The notes: a model not told the origin generated them from the letters alone. A DNA stretch of 64,000 nt from Monarcha castaneiventris obscurior (GCA_026261815.1 JAMPIT010000174.1:5332001-5396000), one strand, 5' to 3'; shown: positions 48,466 through 62,050, numbered from the stretch's first letter. Translations and numbers: made by a program.

Positions 48466-51400
48466 AAAGCAGCAGTCAGGGGGACTACTATCAAGAGAAT
48501 TTGATGTCTTAAAAGGGAATGTGGTTTTTTACATCTTTTCAATGAAATCTAGATTTTTTTCTGACTTTGAACCAGATAACAGGCCTGAAACAACCAGGAA
48601 GAAAATATGCACATTCTCATAATAGCACTGAATATCCCCAAATCTACACTTCTTATTTATTGATGCAAAATTTAGGGGCCATGAATAGAGAAGGAAGTAA
48701 GAATTAGTCCATCAGGAAGGATTTAAGTGTGTGTCAGGGTAAAAAATGCATTCCCGTTGCGAAAAGGCAGTGTTGTACCTGGGAAAGCAAATAACTGAGG
48801 TCTGCAAGAAGACCACAGAGTCTTGCTGTGCCTCAGTGTTCAGGGACTTTTTTATAGTCACCTTTCCTGCTTCTACCTCCTCCTTCCATTGCTAAACATT
48901 CAAAGACCCTTAAAATTACTTGTCACAGTGTGCAGCACAGTCTACCATGGGTATTTTAGTTGTTCCTTAGATACTGACAGCCACAGCTAATTATATTAGA
49001 GAAGAGATACAAAATTTTTTTTAATGTTTGCTACTTCTTGGCTAAAAATATTTAGATCAATAATGGCATTGTCTGTTGTTTCTTTCCTATCTTTGTCTGT
49101 TTTCTGAAAGACTTGATGGGTCTCAGGAAAAAGCAAGTTGAGTGAGATATATAACAGAACTGTTACTTTATTTTTTTTTAATATTGAATCAGATCTGCAT
49201 ATATGCCTGACATACTCTCTGGATGGAAACCCCTTCTGTGAAAATCAAGCCACCTGCAGCTGAGGCTGGAATGCTGGGATGTGCCATGAACCCTTCACCA
49301 GCACATGGAAGCGGGACTGGGAGGCAGGAGGGAAGCCAGAGGCCAGTTTCTCCTTGGTCAGATATTTACCCTTACTTCCCTTATTTTGCTCTTCCTCCCC
49401 AAAATGCCTGACATCAGTAAATAAGCAATATAGACAGCAGGTATGGCAAGACACCTGCCTACATGCATTTACCATCATTTAGCAGCCTTAGAGGACAGGG
49501 TTTTGCAGTGCACAGCTCCTTCCAGCCCTAAAAAGGCAGTGTTGAGCATTTTCTGCTGCCCCTTGGCATGCCACAGTGCCACACAGCTCAGGAACCATGT
49601 CCTGACTGCCAGAACACAAGGCAAGGGCACCCTGTGGGGTTCAGAGCCCAGGATGGAGCTGTGGGTAGAGGGTGGCTGGAGAAGCAGTAGGCAGCTACCC
49701 CCAGCCACACTGGCCAGCCCCTGGGCTGATCAAGTTACCTATTAAAGACAACAGACATTGCACTCTTGAAGGCAAAGACTTTCTCCAAGCTATTTTCCAT
49801 CTGTTTTCCTTGTTGGAGCCTAAGGCACCAGCACACATCCTGCTGGAGCTGAGACCTCTTCAACCCTCCCTTGCCTACAGCTGCCAGACTGCTGTCTTGG
49901 CGGGGTGTGAGACAGCAGTTTTACTTCAGCCTTTAGCCTCCACCTTGGTACAAAAGCATTCCAGTATTACAGAGCACTTGGATTAACAACATTGCTTCTC
50001 TTCTCAGAATGTGCAAACAGAGCTTTCTTCTTATAAAGGACTTTATAAGCATGCCAAAAACTTGCATCTCAATGCCACTGCAATCACTAGGCATGGGGAC
50101 CTTTCCCAAGACCTGCACACTGATCTGTAGCCAGATGCTATTTTCATTGCTGATGAGCAAGTAGAAACTGCCAATGAGATCTGAAGCAGCACACTTACTC
50201 CAAGTTCCTTGCCTTCATTTTTAAATACTAACAAATGGAATCAGCCCAGGGCTCAGGGAGGATGCAGGTTGTCTTCAACTATGAACTGAATGCAGCAGGA
50301 TCCACCAGAAGACAGCTCACAGGAAAACACATTGTTAAAAAACCCACCCCAGAGATCTCAGAGGTGCCCAGGTGAGCAATATTCTGGGTGCTGGACACCT
50401 CCAGATCCAGCACAGTGCAGCAACCCCTGTACCCTGTGAGGATGAGCAGCTTTTTCCCCATCCTGTGCACAGAGCACATCACCCCCACAGCTCAGCAGGC
50501 TCCTGCATGTTGTCTGCAAGCAGACAACACTGCCTCTGCTTATTAAAAACATATAAAATTAGACCACAATGTTGCTTTTCCTAAAGAGAGCATCAAAACC
50601 AACATCTGATAAATGCACTTCATTTCCCACAGGGGCTTCCCTTTAAATTGGTTAGAAGGCTCACTCAGCAGCTGTATTTCAGCAAAAATCTAACAAAGGG
50701 AAAGGGCATTTAGATTACCTCAACCACATCAATAGCAAGAGGAAATGCAGACCAAGGGTCCCCTGAGCCCAGGCTGGCTTGGCACAACACAGTTCCCCTG
50801 GCTCTGATAGGCATATTTCTGATCTGCAGGCTTAGGCTCCAAAAGGAAGGTCTGGGTAGTTCCTGCACTTCAGGAACTACACAAACCAGTGTGGAACCAG
50901 ACAGAAAGTTAACCTAATAGAAGAGGATAAAAGACATGGGACAGGTGAGACCCTCCTCGTAATGGTGTCCTTCTCTCTTCAGCATGGCTGCTCTCATGAT
51001 CTTGACGCAAGGCACACTGCAAGCTGTACAGTGCTTCCCACAGAGAGCTGGCTGATTAAAATGTAACAGACACCATAAATTGTGGAAGAGTGGGTGGGAA
51101 TGAGGGTAACAGCCTAAGGAGGAACCCTGTTTTACCAAGAGAAAAGCTCAGGCTTTGCCTGAACCTTTCTGTCTGTAGATGCCAGAGAGGATAGCAGGAC
51201 CCCTTTCCACCTCTGCCCACCCATCAGTGACTTGGGAATGGCACCAGCCCAACGTGTCCCCTGCCAGAGGCACAAAGCTCAGGCATTTCTGTCACTTCTC
51301 CCAGCTGGAACAGGCTCGAGCACGGGGTGTGATGACCCCCCTGGCCAAGAGAACAAAGCATTGACTTGTACCCAGCCGGGAGCTGCAGTGGGACAGTGCC

Positions 51401-54400
51401 TCGCTCCAACTGCTCGCTGTACAGGTCTATGGGAGCTGCTCTGTTCCACCTTCCCCTGCAACTGTGTGGGAGCCAGGAGCTCAGAGCACTTCCAACCAGC
51501 TGCTGAGGCCAGCAGAGCAGCACAGACGGCTTGCAGGGGCCATCAAGCTCGTGGTCACTGTGAGGGTCCTTCAGGCCAAAAGATTTAAGCAGCTGTCCAG
51601 TTGGACAACTGCAGGGCTGAGTGCCCACCAAAAGCACTTTAAAGCACCTATATTTGGGATTTAATACCTCTTGGAGATACAGCTTTGTCAGAAATCAGAA
51701 GTCTGAGCAAGCTTGTCACCACCTTCACCCCTATCACAGTGAGTCTTCTCCTGCCAGGTGCTCAGGTCTTCTTTCATCCACCCCTGAGAAACCTGATGCG
51801 ATCGCCGAAATAATACTCCTGAAAGCAGGGGAAAAATGTCTCTCATTGGGGCTTTCTTGACAGTAACAAAGAAACCCAACCCCCTAATTCCTAAAATCAA
51901 GAACAAAGACTTAGAAGTAACTGAAACCTGGCACCTATATTTTGATAATATATTCTCCACCAAAAATGTTAGCAGCAAGGAGGATTATAATACAGTGTTA
52001 TAAAGTATCTCAGCCATAGAATAACATAAATAGCCGACAAAAGACTTAGTGCAATGCGTTTCCATATGGAGCTTACAGATCAGGTTCCCAGAGCTGTAAC
52101 AGGAGCTCCTCGATGTCAGCAGCACTGAGAAACAAGCCCACCCAACATTCCCCACCCTGGTCTGGTGCTGGTGGGCTCCACGACTCAGACAGCTCATGCT
52201 CTCAAAAAGCAAGGGAACAAAACCATAAAGACAGAGATAAATACAGCAAATGCTGGGATCTCTGGCACCAGTGCAAGGACACAGATCTGGGGTGTTAAAG
52301 TGCAAGACAGTGCTCTTTGCAGGCTAAGGACATGGGGTGTAACAGGAGCAGGACATCCCCCATCTAATGTGAGCTAGTCCTATCTTGGTTTTAAAAATAG
52401 CAAGTGTTAGAAACTGTGTATTCCTGCAAAAAGTTTACACTCAGGCATTTGTTGACAGGGTTCTGGGACGCCTAAGCTTTTTCCCAGCAGCTGCCGCTGC
52501 TGCTGCAACCCACAGCACATCTTACAAGTTAAAGATGAGATTTTTTGCAAAGATACAGGACACCAGCACTTTTTTCACACAGCTTAACAGCCCAATCCTG
52601 TATCCACCTGCATTTTATACCACCTCAGCAGTGCCACCACCTACCAAGCCACACAGTGGCCCTTGGCCCCTGCGGGAGCATGGTGTGGCTAGAGGCAGCT
52701 TCAGGAGCTGAAGTAGGAAAGCTGCAGCAGCACGATGGCAGGGCAGGGCTAAGGGCCTGGAAAAAGAGATCCAACCTTCATATGAACGTATCTGCTGTAA
52801 GGTCTTGGCCCATTTTGTCAGTGCATACAGACAGCTCCATGTCCACAGGTACACAGGCAGAAAGAAGGTAAAACTGAAGAGTAACATGGGCTAAAAATGC
52901 AAATTAAATTAAAGCCTCTTAATTTAAATTCAACATCTATCAAGATCCTTATTAATGATTTTAGGGTGAAAACATGCCACACATCAGATAACATGCCTTC
53001 TACTTCTTCTGCATGGAGCTCTGAAACAGCCATCCCCACTTTGCTCCTTCTTCCAACAGGGATGAGTCTACCCTAGCACAGCCCTGAGACAACATATTCA
53101 AACAAAAAGCCCATGATCTCTCCAGGCTGTGCTTCCTGCCTTCTCTCTAACCATCCCTGCTCTGATTGCAATGGCCCCAAAAGTGTGACGAGCAATGGCT
53201 ATCCCCTCACCCTTTATTTCACCAGCTCTGGTTGAAGTTTTTAGGGAAAGAGCTGGGCAAAAGTCAGTGCTTGAAGGAAGTGAATTTAGCAGATTAAACT
53301 TACGTCTAACAACAGCATTCCAACTCTTCAAATATTTGCACATTCAGGTTTTGTGCAGAGTTAACTTGCACACACAGACATTTTAGCTCGGTTTCTTTGC
53401 ATTATTCTTTAATATTATATGCTCAGGATCAGCCTTTAATGTTTATCCAAGTTATATTCCGAAGTTACCTCTGAAATCTGATGGACAGTGCAAACCTGAA
53501 AAGGGGAACACAGAGGCAATTGTGCGTCAGATCCCTCATGGCTACCAAAACCATACCTGGGCTCCAGATCCAGGGGCAGCCAAGCCAGCCTGTAACAGCT
53601 TCCTGTACTTTCTGGAAAGGTGGATAATGCACTGCTCTTCTCACTGCTCTAACATCCTCTGCTGGGCTCCTGTCATTTTAGGAAGGTCTGGTGAGCCCTA
53701 GCATTGGCAGAAGATAAGCAGGAGGCAGGGAGATCATAGCTTGGCATGAAACCACAGTCACCTTAAAATATTTGCTTGAGCAGAGGCCAGAGCTCAGGTT
53801 TTTCAAGAAGGTGTTTACTCAGTTGGACCTGGAGCCTGGCGCACCTCTAGAAGCAGGTGTTAACAGGCTCCTGTCATCACCAAGTCAGGAGATGCACAAT
53901 AAGTCTTCACTAAGCCATCCACCTTTGTCAGGAATATAAAACAGTAAAATTACTCAAAGAGTAGAAATAAATCTTAAGCATGAGTTAGTAGAGAAGCATG
54001 TTCAAGATGCTTGCTGAGGTTGTAGATGATTTTCTTTCGTGTTTATTTTCCCCAGAAGTCAACAAATACAACTGGTATTTGCCACACAGTGACTTTGCAT
54101 GATGACCATAGTGGTCATATTTGAAAATGGCTGTATTAGGGCAATACAATAAATCTACATTTTTCGTACAGACATTCTTTATACACTTTTTGGCATATTT
54201 AAACAAAGAGTCTCAACATATTTATATAGCTTTGAAGACAGCATCTCCCCTTTTCCCAAAAGCCCTCCTGAACCCTGCTCAGCCACAGATGTTGTGAGGA
54301 GCACTCACAGTCATCACAAGTCCAGTTTTGGGCTAAAAGCTGCCTCTCTCTCATACCCCATCTGTCTTCCCTTCACCATTTCAGTCCTGCACCACATAGG

Positions 54401-54790
54401 TAAAGTTCAAGGCTTAGCTGTGCTTTGCTTTCCTTGGAAAGTGCCCAGAACCACTCATCTTGCAGAAGGATTTGAGCACAGACACAGCTGCCACCACTCC
54501 ATGAGCTGTGCCATCAGGGTTGCTTATTTTGGGAAGTCATAAGGGTCAACACACCATGAGAGCAACGTGAAGCTCCTTCTATGAGCAGGAAGATGGCTTT
54601 CTAAGGCATCTCCCCTGCCAGGCGAGTGGCGGGAGTAATTATGACATCCTGTATAGCTGTGGAAACTTCCTAGAGCCTGTCCACTAACCAAAACCAATCA
54701 CACACTTCCCGCAAGCATCCAAAACACAGGGTATTGCAAGAAAAAACCACCTGAAACATAGGAAAGCCTTGCATTATGAGAGTAAAGAAA

Positions 54791-54821
54791 GGTGTGTATA
54801 TACATATATATATACACACAC
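54791..54821. repeat. Self-complementary (GT)(TA)(CA) microsatellite
   Basis: GGTGTGTATATACATATATA then TATACACACAC. The GT-rich left side and CA-rich right side can pair across the TA core, so the tract is a quasi-palindrome. Confidence 0.85.
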
Positions 54822-55826
54822 TTCACAAGAAATGTCTAATGGAGGTTAGCTCACTCCAGGACCCATCCAGTTTTTTCCCAAATAACATCTAGAAGATTTA
54901 ATGTTTTTTCTTGACTTTTTTAGGGTTTTTTTGCAAAGGGCTTTTGTCCCCAAATACTTCTTGTACAGATCCCATTTCTACAAATACATAATTTGCATGA
55001 TATTTTTAAGGATTGTTAGGTTTAGAATCAACTCATGATTCTTATTCCTGTTGTGTGGCTGGTTAATATTTGTGACTGGCCAATGCCGTTTCTGGTCAGG
55101 GGAGACATTTTTTCACAAAGCAAAACCAACACTGGATATAGTTGCTTTGTTTACAGACTTTATACTAGGAGTCCTTCCCAAACACTTATCTGACATAAAA
55201 AAACCTAGGGAGAGGATTTTCAGAAGTTCTTACTGACTTAGCCATGAGAGGCTAAAACCTCATGCTCAGGCATGGAAATGCCTGAGCAAATAGCAGCTTA
55301 GGCTCAAACATTCCTTCCCAAACACCATTTTGCAGCAGGCAAAATCATCTACATCTACATTTGCTCCTCTGCCGGTACATATTTTGCTCAACAAAGGCTT
55401 GCACCAGTAAAACTGGCTTTGTCAAGAAGAGATTGTTCGCTTTAAAGAGCTCACTCAACAGGTTCAAGAAGCATCTTCTTCCCCAGTCATGCAGATGATC
55501 AGGAGCAGAGACATGACAAATTAACTTGAGAAAATGGAAGCCACTGAGTAATCCAGACCAGCAGATATAGCAATTTAGCTCCAATTTGTACAAAATGGAA
55601 GATATAATAGGTGAAGGCAGCTTTAGTGAACTTGCGACATGTTCATCAGGACATGGTCAGTCAGTATCTCTAAATAACCAGGACTGAAATTACAGGGTTA
55701 TTTCTGTGAAACGAAGAAAATGGAACAGTGCTGAAGGAGAAAAACACAGGTAAGAGGAAGCAGTGGAAAAGTTGTCGATACAAAATTGTCAGAGACAGCA
55801 AAGGAGATAAAAAAGAGCAACTTCTC

Positions 55827-55882
55827 TTTGGACATAATTAATCTTGATACATAATAATTAATTTGGACATAATTAATCTTGA
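55827..55882. repeat. 35-bp-period direct duplication
   Basis: The 21-bp block TTTGGACATAATTAATCTTG(A) occurs at 55,827-55,847 and identically at 55,862-55,882, separated by TACATAATAATTAA. The identical copies suggest a recent local duplication. Confidence 0.9.
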
Positions 55883-58158
55883 ACTTCCAGCTATACTGTA
55901 AGGTTAAAGCCAGCATCAAACTACAAAATGAAGTGAGGATGAAGAGAAATTTCTGCTCTAGGCATGCATATGCTAGTAGATCCATTCACATGAGACCACC
56001 CTGAGATGAAATAAAGGGCAGAGGGTAAGAAGAGGGATGAAATTAGTCAAATGGGCCAAGGTTTGAGTTTGGTTTTTTGGGAAGGTTTGTATATGTACGT
56101 GAGGAAAATCAAAGAAAAAAAAGAAAAACATACCATAATGGAGAGTGAAGCGTAAGACAGAAGCCATAGAATACACAAATTTGGTATTTAATAGGGAAGC
56201 ACAGTGAAAAAGGAAAGCTGAAGGAGGTTATTATCCATAGGCAACTATATTTCACAGAAATTGGCGAATATGGAAGGAACGTCAGTAGAGAATGCAAAAG
56301 CAGAAATTTTGCCTAACGCACATTTCAGCTAGGCTGTGAAGCTCCCATGGTACAGAAAAATGCCAGCTATTTAAACACAGAGAAGGGTATTTATCTTCTC
56401 CTCATCTCTCTCTGCTTCCCAGTCAAATCTAACCTGACCAGATACAGCATCAGTTCAGGCTAAATCTAGTATTAAAGACATGTTCACAACTACATCCTTC
56501 CGGGACTCCATTACGCCCACCTAACTTCTAGAGGACCCACAGCCCAGAGAGGACACTGTTGCTTCAAGGGACTAATCCCTTTGCAATATCCCAACCTCTG
56601 TAAGACAGAAAATTAACTTCTAACATCTTTAGTATTTCTTACTTTTGAAAGAAAAATATTCAGAAGTCTAAGATAAGCCAATAAGTAATGTACAAAATAT
56701 TTAGCCTAACCTAAGGAGAGCAATTTAGCGAATCCAGGGATTCAGTAGAACTCAGGCCTAACCTGAAAACTACTTGAAAGTAACAGCAAAATAAACCCCT
56801 CAGCTTCCTCCAAGCTGAATGCTGTATCTGCCCTTTACCTCAATCCGGGACTGCACAAGGCTGCTTTGCTCACGTGCACTAAGCCAGTGTGTCTGGGTGA
56901 CACTGCAGACTGGCTGGAAAGCTTTCTTTATGCAGTAGGAGTTCCAGGGAGAGCAGGTGAACAGCTTTTTCAACTCAATTCTATGCTTTTCATGGGCTGC
57001 TAAAGTATCCTTGAGACAGCAAGCGCTGTTTTCAGGAAGACGGTGTCCCCACACACACACCATGGAGTCTACAGCCAAATCCAGACTTCCAGGCTCCACA
57101 TTTCCCTTCCACAAGGCTTCAGGCAGTTGGGATTGAACCCAGCCTCTGTGAGTACTGCTGCAGGTGTAACTCATCTTAGACAAATATTTAACAAAAACCA
57201 CATTAAAGCAGGACAAGAGGGAAGTTAAGTATTCTCTGAACAAGTTAAGTATTGTCAGAACACAGAGAGTATAAACGTAAAACACCATTATATCACCAGC
57301 TGCATTGCTGCCACCATGAGAAAACGAAATACTGAAATAAGGAGAGCAGCAGACATTCACGTGTGGGGGATCTGTCCCAGACTGACCTATTTTGGCCGAG
57401 CCAAACACAGAAAGGAGCATTGTAGAGACAAACAAATGGGTCTGGATTAGATGACCAGGCAGCTCACTCCTGGGATTACATTCCTGAGGGCACACAAAGG
57501 CCTGAGAATGCTGTGAAAGCGAGCGCAGGGCAGCAGGGCAGCTTCCCTAGAACACAAGAGGATGAGGGAGTGTGGCCATTCATCCCCAGCAGGGTACAGG
57601 TTACACACAGGCACAGCCAGAGGCACAGCACTGCAGGGTGGGCTGGGGTGACCAGAGAGCTGAGGTGACACAGAGGCTGCAGAGCAGCCGTTCCTGGTTA
57701 CGGAATGCTGCTGCACCCACACACCCTGGGGATGGAAAAGGGCTTATGCCTACTTCCAATGCCCACCTGCAGCACAGTGGGGTGGAGTTCTGGCTGATGG
57801 GATTTTGTTTGCTTTCAAAAAGTCTTGTGTCGTCCATGCCCTCCAGCAGTGGCATCTTAGAAATCACTGCCTGCTTTTTCATTCCTTAAATTAACCGTGT
57901 ACTACAAAGTGACTCATGTTATCACAGAAGAGACCTAACCAAAAACATACATACACAAAGTAATGGAATTATTTAAAATATAATTCAAGTTCCTAGGGCT
58001 TCAGAAGCAATGAGACCCACCCGCCTCCCCCAGCGATGGACCTGTGGCTATGAATCTGCCAAAAAGCACTAACTCACTTCATTCCAAGAAATCAGGTGTA
58101 GTTTTGATAGATAAGTAATTGAAGTATGCAAGAAGCATTAGCACAAAGCATTTTTAGG

Positions 58159-58164
58159 TTTATT
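58159..58164 (-). terminator. Distal polyadenylation signal of GRAMD4 (AATAAA)
   Basis: Plus-strand TTTATT is AATAAA on the minus strand. A T/G-rich stretch follows it on the minus strand (TGCTTTGTGCTAATGCTTC), suitable as a downstream element. It marks the change from UTR-like AT-rich DNA to ordinary mixed intergenic DNA. The choice of this hexamer as the main site is an inference. Confidence 0.5.
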
Positions 58165-60417
58165 TAAATAAAAATTATAATTTATACAAGACTTTTTAAA
58201 CAAACAAGATTTTCTTAAAAAATGTACAGGGCAAATAATTGCATTATTTCAATTATTCATACAGTATAAGTCTTTTGTCAAACAAAAGTTACACTGATAA
58301 TGAATTATTTACAATTTCAAAATATAGACTCAAACTTCAGACATAAAAATTTTAACATCCATTATATTTCAATGATTAGTAGAAATTAAGCATCTGCCAA
58401 AATGTACAGAGTTCAATAAAAACTACCAATGTTTTCAAACAGGTTTAAGTAGCCAAAAAACAGGTACATCCTTTCATCTCTTCTCAGTCGGGTAAAATCC
58501 CTTTTCTCTTTGTCTGCAGAACGAGGGTAGAGTTTTGCTGCTGGCATCCTGTGTGATGTTGCTACTAATAAATAGCTTGTTTCATTCAATCTTGCCTCAC
58601 AAAAGCTACAGTGCACAGAAAGGCATGATTTCATATTTCAGCTTGTTTCGCCTTTTGAATTTAAATGGTCACTGATAAAGAATTAGTCAGTTTTCATCTC
58701 CCTTTTTTTTTTTATTGTCTTTAAAAGGGACTCAAACTAACCAACAAACTTCTAAAGAAGTTAAATCCAATTACGCGTGAATGATCCGGACATCCACAGA
58801 CATGAACAGAATTGCAAATATAAACAGCAATCAGACAGACAGAATGACAAGAACATCACTTTCAGCTATTTAGAAGCACTTTACATTAAGTGTTCCGACC
58901 CAGCCTGTTTCTGAAGTGCACCAGGCTGTACTGCAAAACTAACTAGGAAGATTGGAATTTAAGGTGAGAGCTTCAGTGTAATTACACAAGTCAAGTATAT
59001 ATTTACTCATTGCCCATCCCCTCCTGCCCTCCAGACCTGGGAGGGTGCAGCAGGAGAAAACCAGGAGTAAACACACAAAGGTTACCTTCAGTCTCTGAAG
59101 TCACGGACACCACGGGAGCAGTTGTGCAGCAGGGAAACCGGATAACCCAATGTAAAGTGAAATTTGCAAAATATGTACACAGATGTCTGTCAATTATATT
59201 ACAACTCTATTAAAAAAAAAAAAGAAATCCAGTCTGTTTTCTCTGTATCAGAACCAATGTTGCATTGCAGTTTGCACTAGGTTTACTGCTTTAAGCATCG
59301 CTAACTTTTAAGTTCACACTGTTAAAGTGTGGATTCATTTCAAATGTCAGCACATTAGATTTTATAAGACGTTTCTAATTTCTTTGCTCAGAAAATAAAT
59401 TTTAAGAATGTATTGTACACATGAGGCATTTCAGTCTGGGAAAAGGATAAAGACATCTTTTCTCCCTCTCCGAAGCCTAGGTATGGTTAATTGTCCTGGC
59501 ACCATCAGTATAGATCCTATAGCTCCTCCAGGAACCAGAATCTAGGACAACCCTGTACACGAGGGTCAACCAGTGAAGGGTGGGAGGGGGAGGAGGTAAT
59601 AAGTGCAAGTCAACTGATTTCCTACTGAAACTGCTGTTATGATCAGAGTGAAGGTATAAATTACACTTGAAAAATGATACAAAAATAAGAAAAAGAGCAT
59701 GCTCTCTGTAAAAAATATAGTTTTCTGTTTCTTCAAAAAAAAAAGGATAACCTTAAAACACACCCAAGGGACTTTTTTCTTAAGACAAAATGAATGAATC
59801 TGATCAAGATTTATGTAACATTAAGCCATTTTAATGCCTATTTGTCAGCCACACTTACTATTCAAGGAAGATTCTAGAAAGGAAAGCCAAATTATAATAT
59901 GTAGCAATTACAAAAGAAATTAACTGATTTTAAAGTAGTTTTGGTGAGAAAAATTTAAGATCAAAAATTTTTACTTAAACATGTAACCTGAATGTGTAAA
60001 GTTATGAAACCATATACTGTCAAGCTACATCCACTTTAAACAGTGGTAAAATGGATTTCCCACCAGCTTCCCTTATATTTGAAGTTTCCAGGCCCTGAGT
60101 TACAGCATACCAAAGGTGGTGTTCGAAATGCACCCATTTTTCAGGTCATGTACAGACATGTTCAAGTGCTACACTAAAGCGAGAACTTGAAAATTGCATT
60201 TTGGCCATTGCAGTGGTTTCTCCCCTGTTCTTACTTTACATTTCCACCCAGGGCACACCCCATCAGTGTTTCACTTTACAATATTCAACCAAATTATGGT
60301 ATTCACCAGTACTTCTTCATATCAAATTTATATTAAGTTCTCATATCCTACCTCTTCTTGGCTAGACTAAAATAAGGTTTGTACAGTTTGACTGCCATCT
60401 TCTTCATTACTCCTGCA

Positions 60418-60423
60418 TTTATT
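60418..60423 (-). terminator. Possible proximal polyadenylation signal in GRAMD4 3' UTR
   Basis: Plus-strand TTTATT (AATAAA on the minus strand), about 1.5 kb after the stop codon. It could define a shorter 3' UTR isoform. Only the hexamer supports it. Confidence 0.25.
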
Positions 60424-61948
60424 GACACATTTTAATTTAAAACTGTGCTGAGTTAAACACCCTTTGGCGTTTGCTACCCCTCTCCCTCCTTCATTTTACC
60501 CCTTTCCCAACAAAGAAAGGAAATTCCCATTAAAAAAAAAAAAAAAAACAGAGAAAAAAATCCATGAAATTAAGTTCCATTTTTACATAAGAATTTGCAT
60601 CTCCATTGCCTTTTTTTTAGGGCCATTCACACAATGTCTGGAGACATCCATACTACTCAACTCTAAAAGACGGAGCAAAGGAAAAGACACTCTGGAAGGC
60701 TTGGCATAACTCCTACTGTGCTTTCATGAAAATGCAAATAAAATTCTAAACCTCTCAGATGGGTGCTTTATATAGAGTATAAAAGCTTTCTAATATTAAA
60801 GACAAAGGTCAATATGTGCTTTGCTGCTAGACAGGCCTGAGAGAGTTTAGAGGAGTGCAGCCTTCCTGTTTTACCTGGCAACTGGGTTTAATTGTTAACA
60901 AAATTTAATTCTGCAAGGAGGAAGACAGAAGCACACCAATGCTCCTCAAATTATGCTTTGAGAGGAATTAGTGCTTTCAGTGGCTATATTATAGCAGGTT
61001 TTTTTATTACAAGGTAACTCAAGAGAAGAGCCAAATTAAAAAAGGTCACATCTGAGTTCAGTTTAATTACTCTCACCTCCCCCAACACAAAAAGCCCTCA
61101 AGTCTTTAATGCATTAACATACAAACACCTTGTACATGCAACATGTACAATAGCTGAGCCCTTCTAGGACAAGTACCTATAGAAATATAATTATATGATG
61201 CCTAACATTTTAGGAACAACATTTTGTTGCCCTTTTATAAAAAGTATCTGCCTGCCTTCCTTCCTCTTACTTTGGTTAATGAGTAAAGGAAAATACAGTT
61301 ACAAACTTTCTCCTTCAATTCACTGTACAATTTAAACATCTTTATGCAGGAAAAACTGAAGTTAACCAAACCAGTAAAACATCCTTCTGCAATGCAAAAA
61401 TTAGCAAGAAGTAGTTATTTTAAATGCAGTTGTAAATATGGAAATACTAAGATGCTAATACTTCCTTGGTGTTGCTATCAGTTTTAATAAAAGACCCAGT
61501 TAAAAACTCCAGGCTGAAGAAGGAGACTTCAGGCTGCTGCAGTCATCATTCTCACATCTTGGGTAAAACCAACTAAGATAAAGGGACAAATGTATCCCTA
61601 GTGACACCAGTGGAGAGAAAGGGATCAATCTGTTATACAGTCAGGTGTGCGAGCATCTTCCCAGCTTTTAATGTCAGTAAATAAACATTAAAAGTGCTTA
61701 ATGTGCAAGGCTAATAGTGATGATAGCACTTTCACTGTTTTGTTTCATTTGGTTTTTTTTGTCTTTTTTTTACAAAAACCTTAAAAACAAACATGAAGGC
61801 ATATATAAAATACACTTGGTTTATGTAACAGATAGAATATAAACCACCAGACAAGAAAAATTATTGCAAAATAGATGAGGATGTTCATTTTTTCCACTAC
61901 CAAGTCATACAATAAGAAAGTTTCCTTTAGCTCTTCCAAGATAAGACA

Positions 61949-62050
61949 CTAGCTTTCACTGCTGGATGGTGCAGACGTTATTTTCACGTATTGGTTGAAA
62001 ATTGTCTCAAAAGCTTCATCTCTGTGTACCATGGCACCAAACACCAAAGG
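61949..62050 (-). CDS. GRAMD4: GRAMD4 last coding exon (C-terminus of GRAM domain protein 4)
   Basis: Read on the minus strand, an AG acceptor (plus-strand CT at 62,051-62,052) is followed by 34 codons ending in TAG at 61,949-61,951. The encoded 33 residues begin PLVFGAMVHRDEAFETIF and end in a Ser-rich tail (SAPSSSES). This matches, from memory, the C-terminal end of vertebrate GRAMD4. The pattern of a hydrophobic strand, HRDEAF and then an amphipathic helix is the typical end of a GRAM (PH-like, lipid-binding) fold. Established knowledge: GRAMD4 is a membrane-associated GRAM protein linked to mitochondria/ER and E2F1-dependent cell death. The exon is in phase 0 with the 69-bp exon upstream. 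No frameshift or stop disrupts it. Only the 3' end of the gene is in the window, and the rest lies beyond 64,000. Confidence 0.92.
   Translation of the reverse strand, partial: PLVFGAMVHRDEAFETIFNQYVKITSAPSSSES

Larger units (their letters stand above)
45278..58139. other. Gene-free stretch downstream of GRAMD4
   Basis: No recognisable coding exon. Contains an RFX-like site at 48.45 kb, microsatellites at 46.3 and 54.8 kb and the 35-bp duplication at 55.8 kb. GC-richer patches at 49.2-49.9, 51.2-51.6 and 57.5-57.9 kb give chance frames. I looked specifically for CERK exons on the plus strand and did not see them. Confidence 0.55.
58140..61948 (-). other. GRAMD4: GRAMD4 3' untranslated region (predicted)
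   Basis: Downstream of the GRAMD4 stop codon the minus strand continues for about 3.8 kb as AT-rich, unique-looking DNA without any CR1 or LTR piece that I can recognise. It ends at a canonical AATAAA (plus-strand TTTATT, 58,159-58,164). The cleavage site is inferred at roughly 58,130-58,150. Homopolymer runs lie inside it, for example a 17-A run on the plus strand at 60,532-60,548. Earlier AATAAA hexamers on the minus strand at 61,004-61,009 and 60,418-60,423 could give shorter isoforms. The extent is an inference from composition and the signal; no transcript evidence is available here, and an intron in the UTR cannot be excluded. Confidence 0.6.

Noticed and set aside
56800..57495. 231-codon minus-strand open frame just downstream of the GRAMD4 3' end
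   Set aside because: No recognisable domain. I compared it by eye with CERK, the expected neighbour, and saw only chance similarity. The strand is also the wrong one for CERK.
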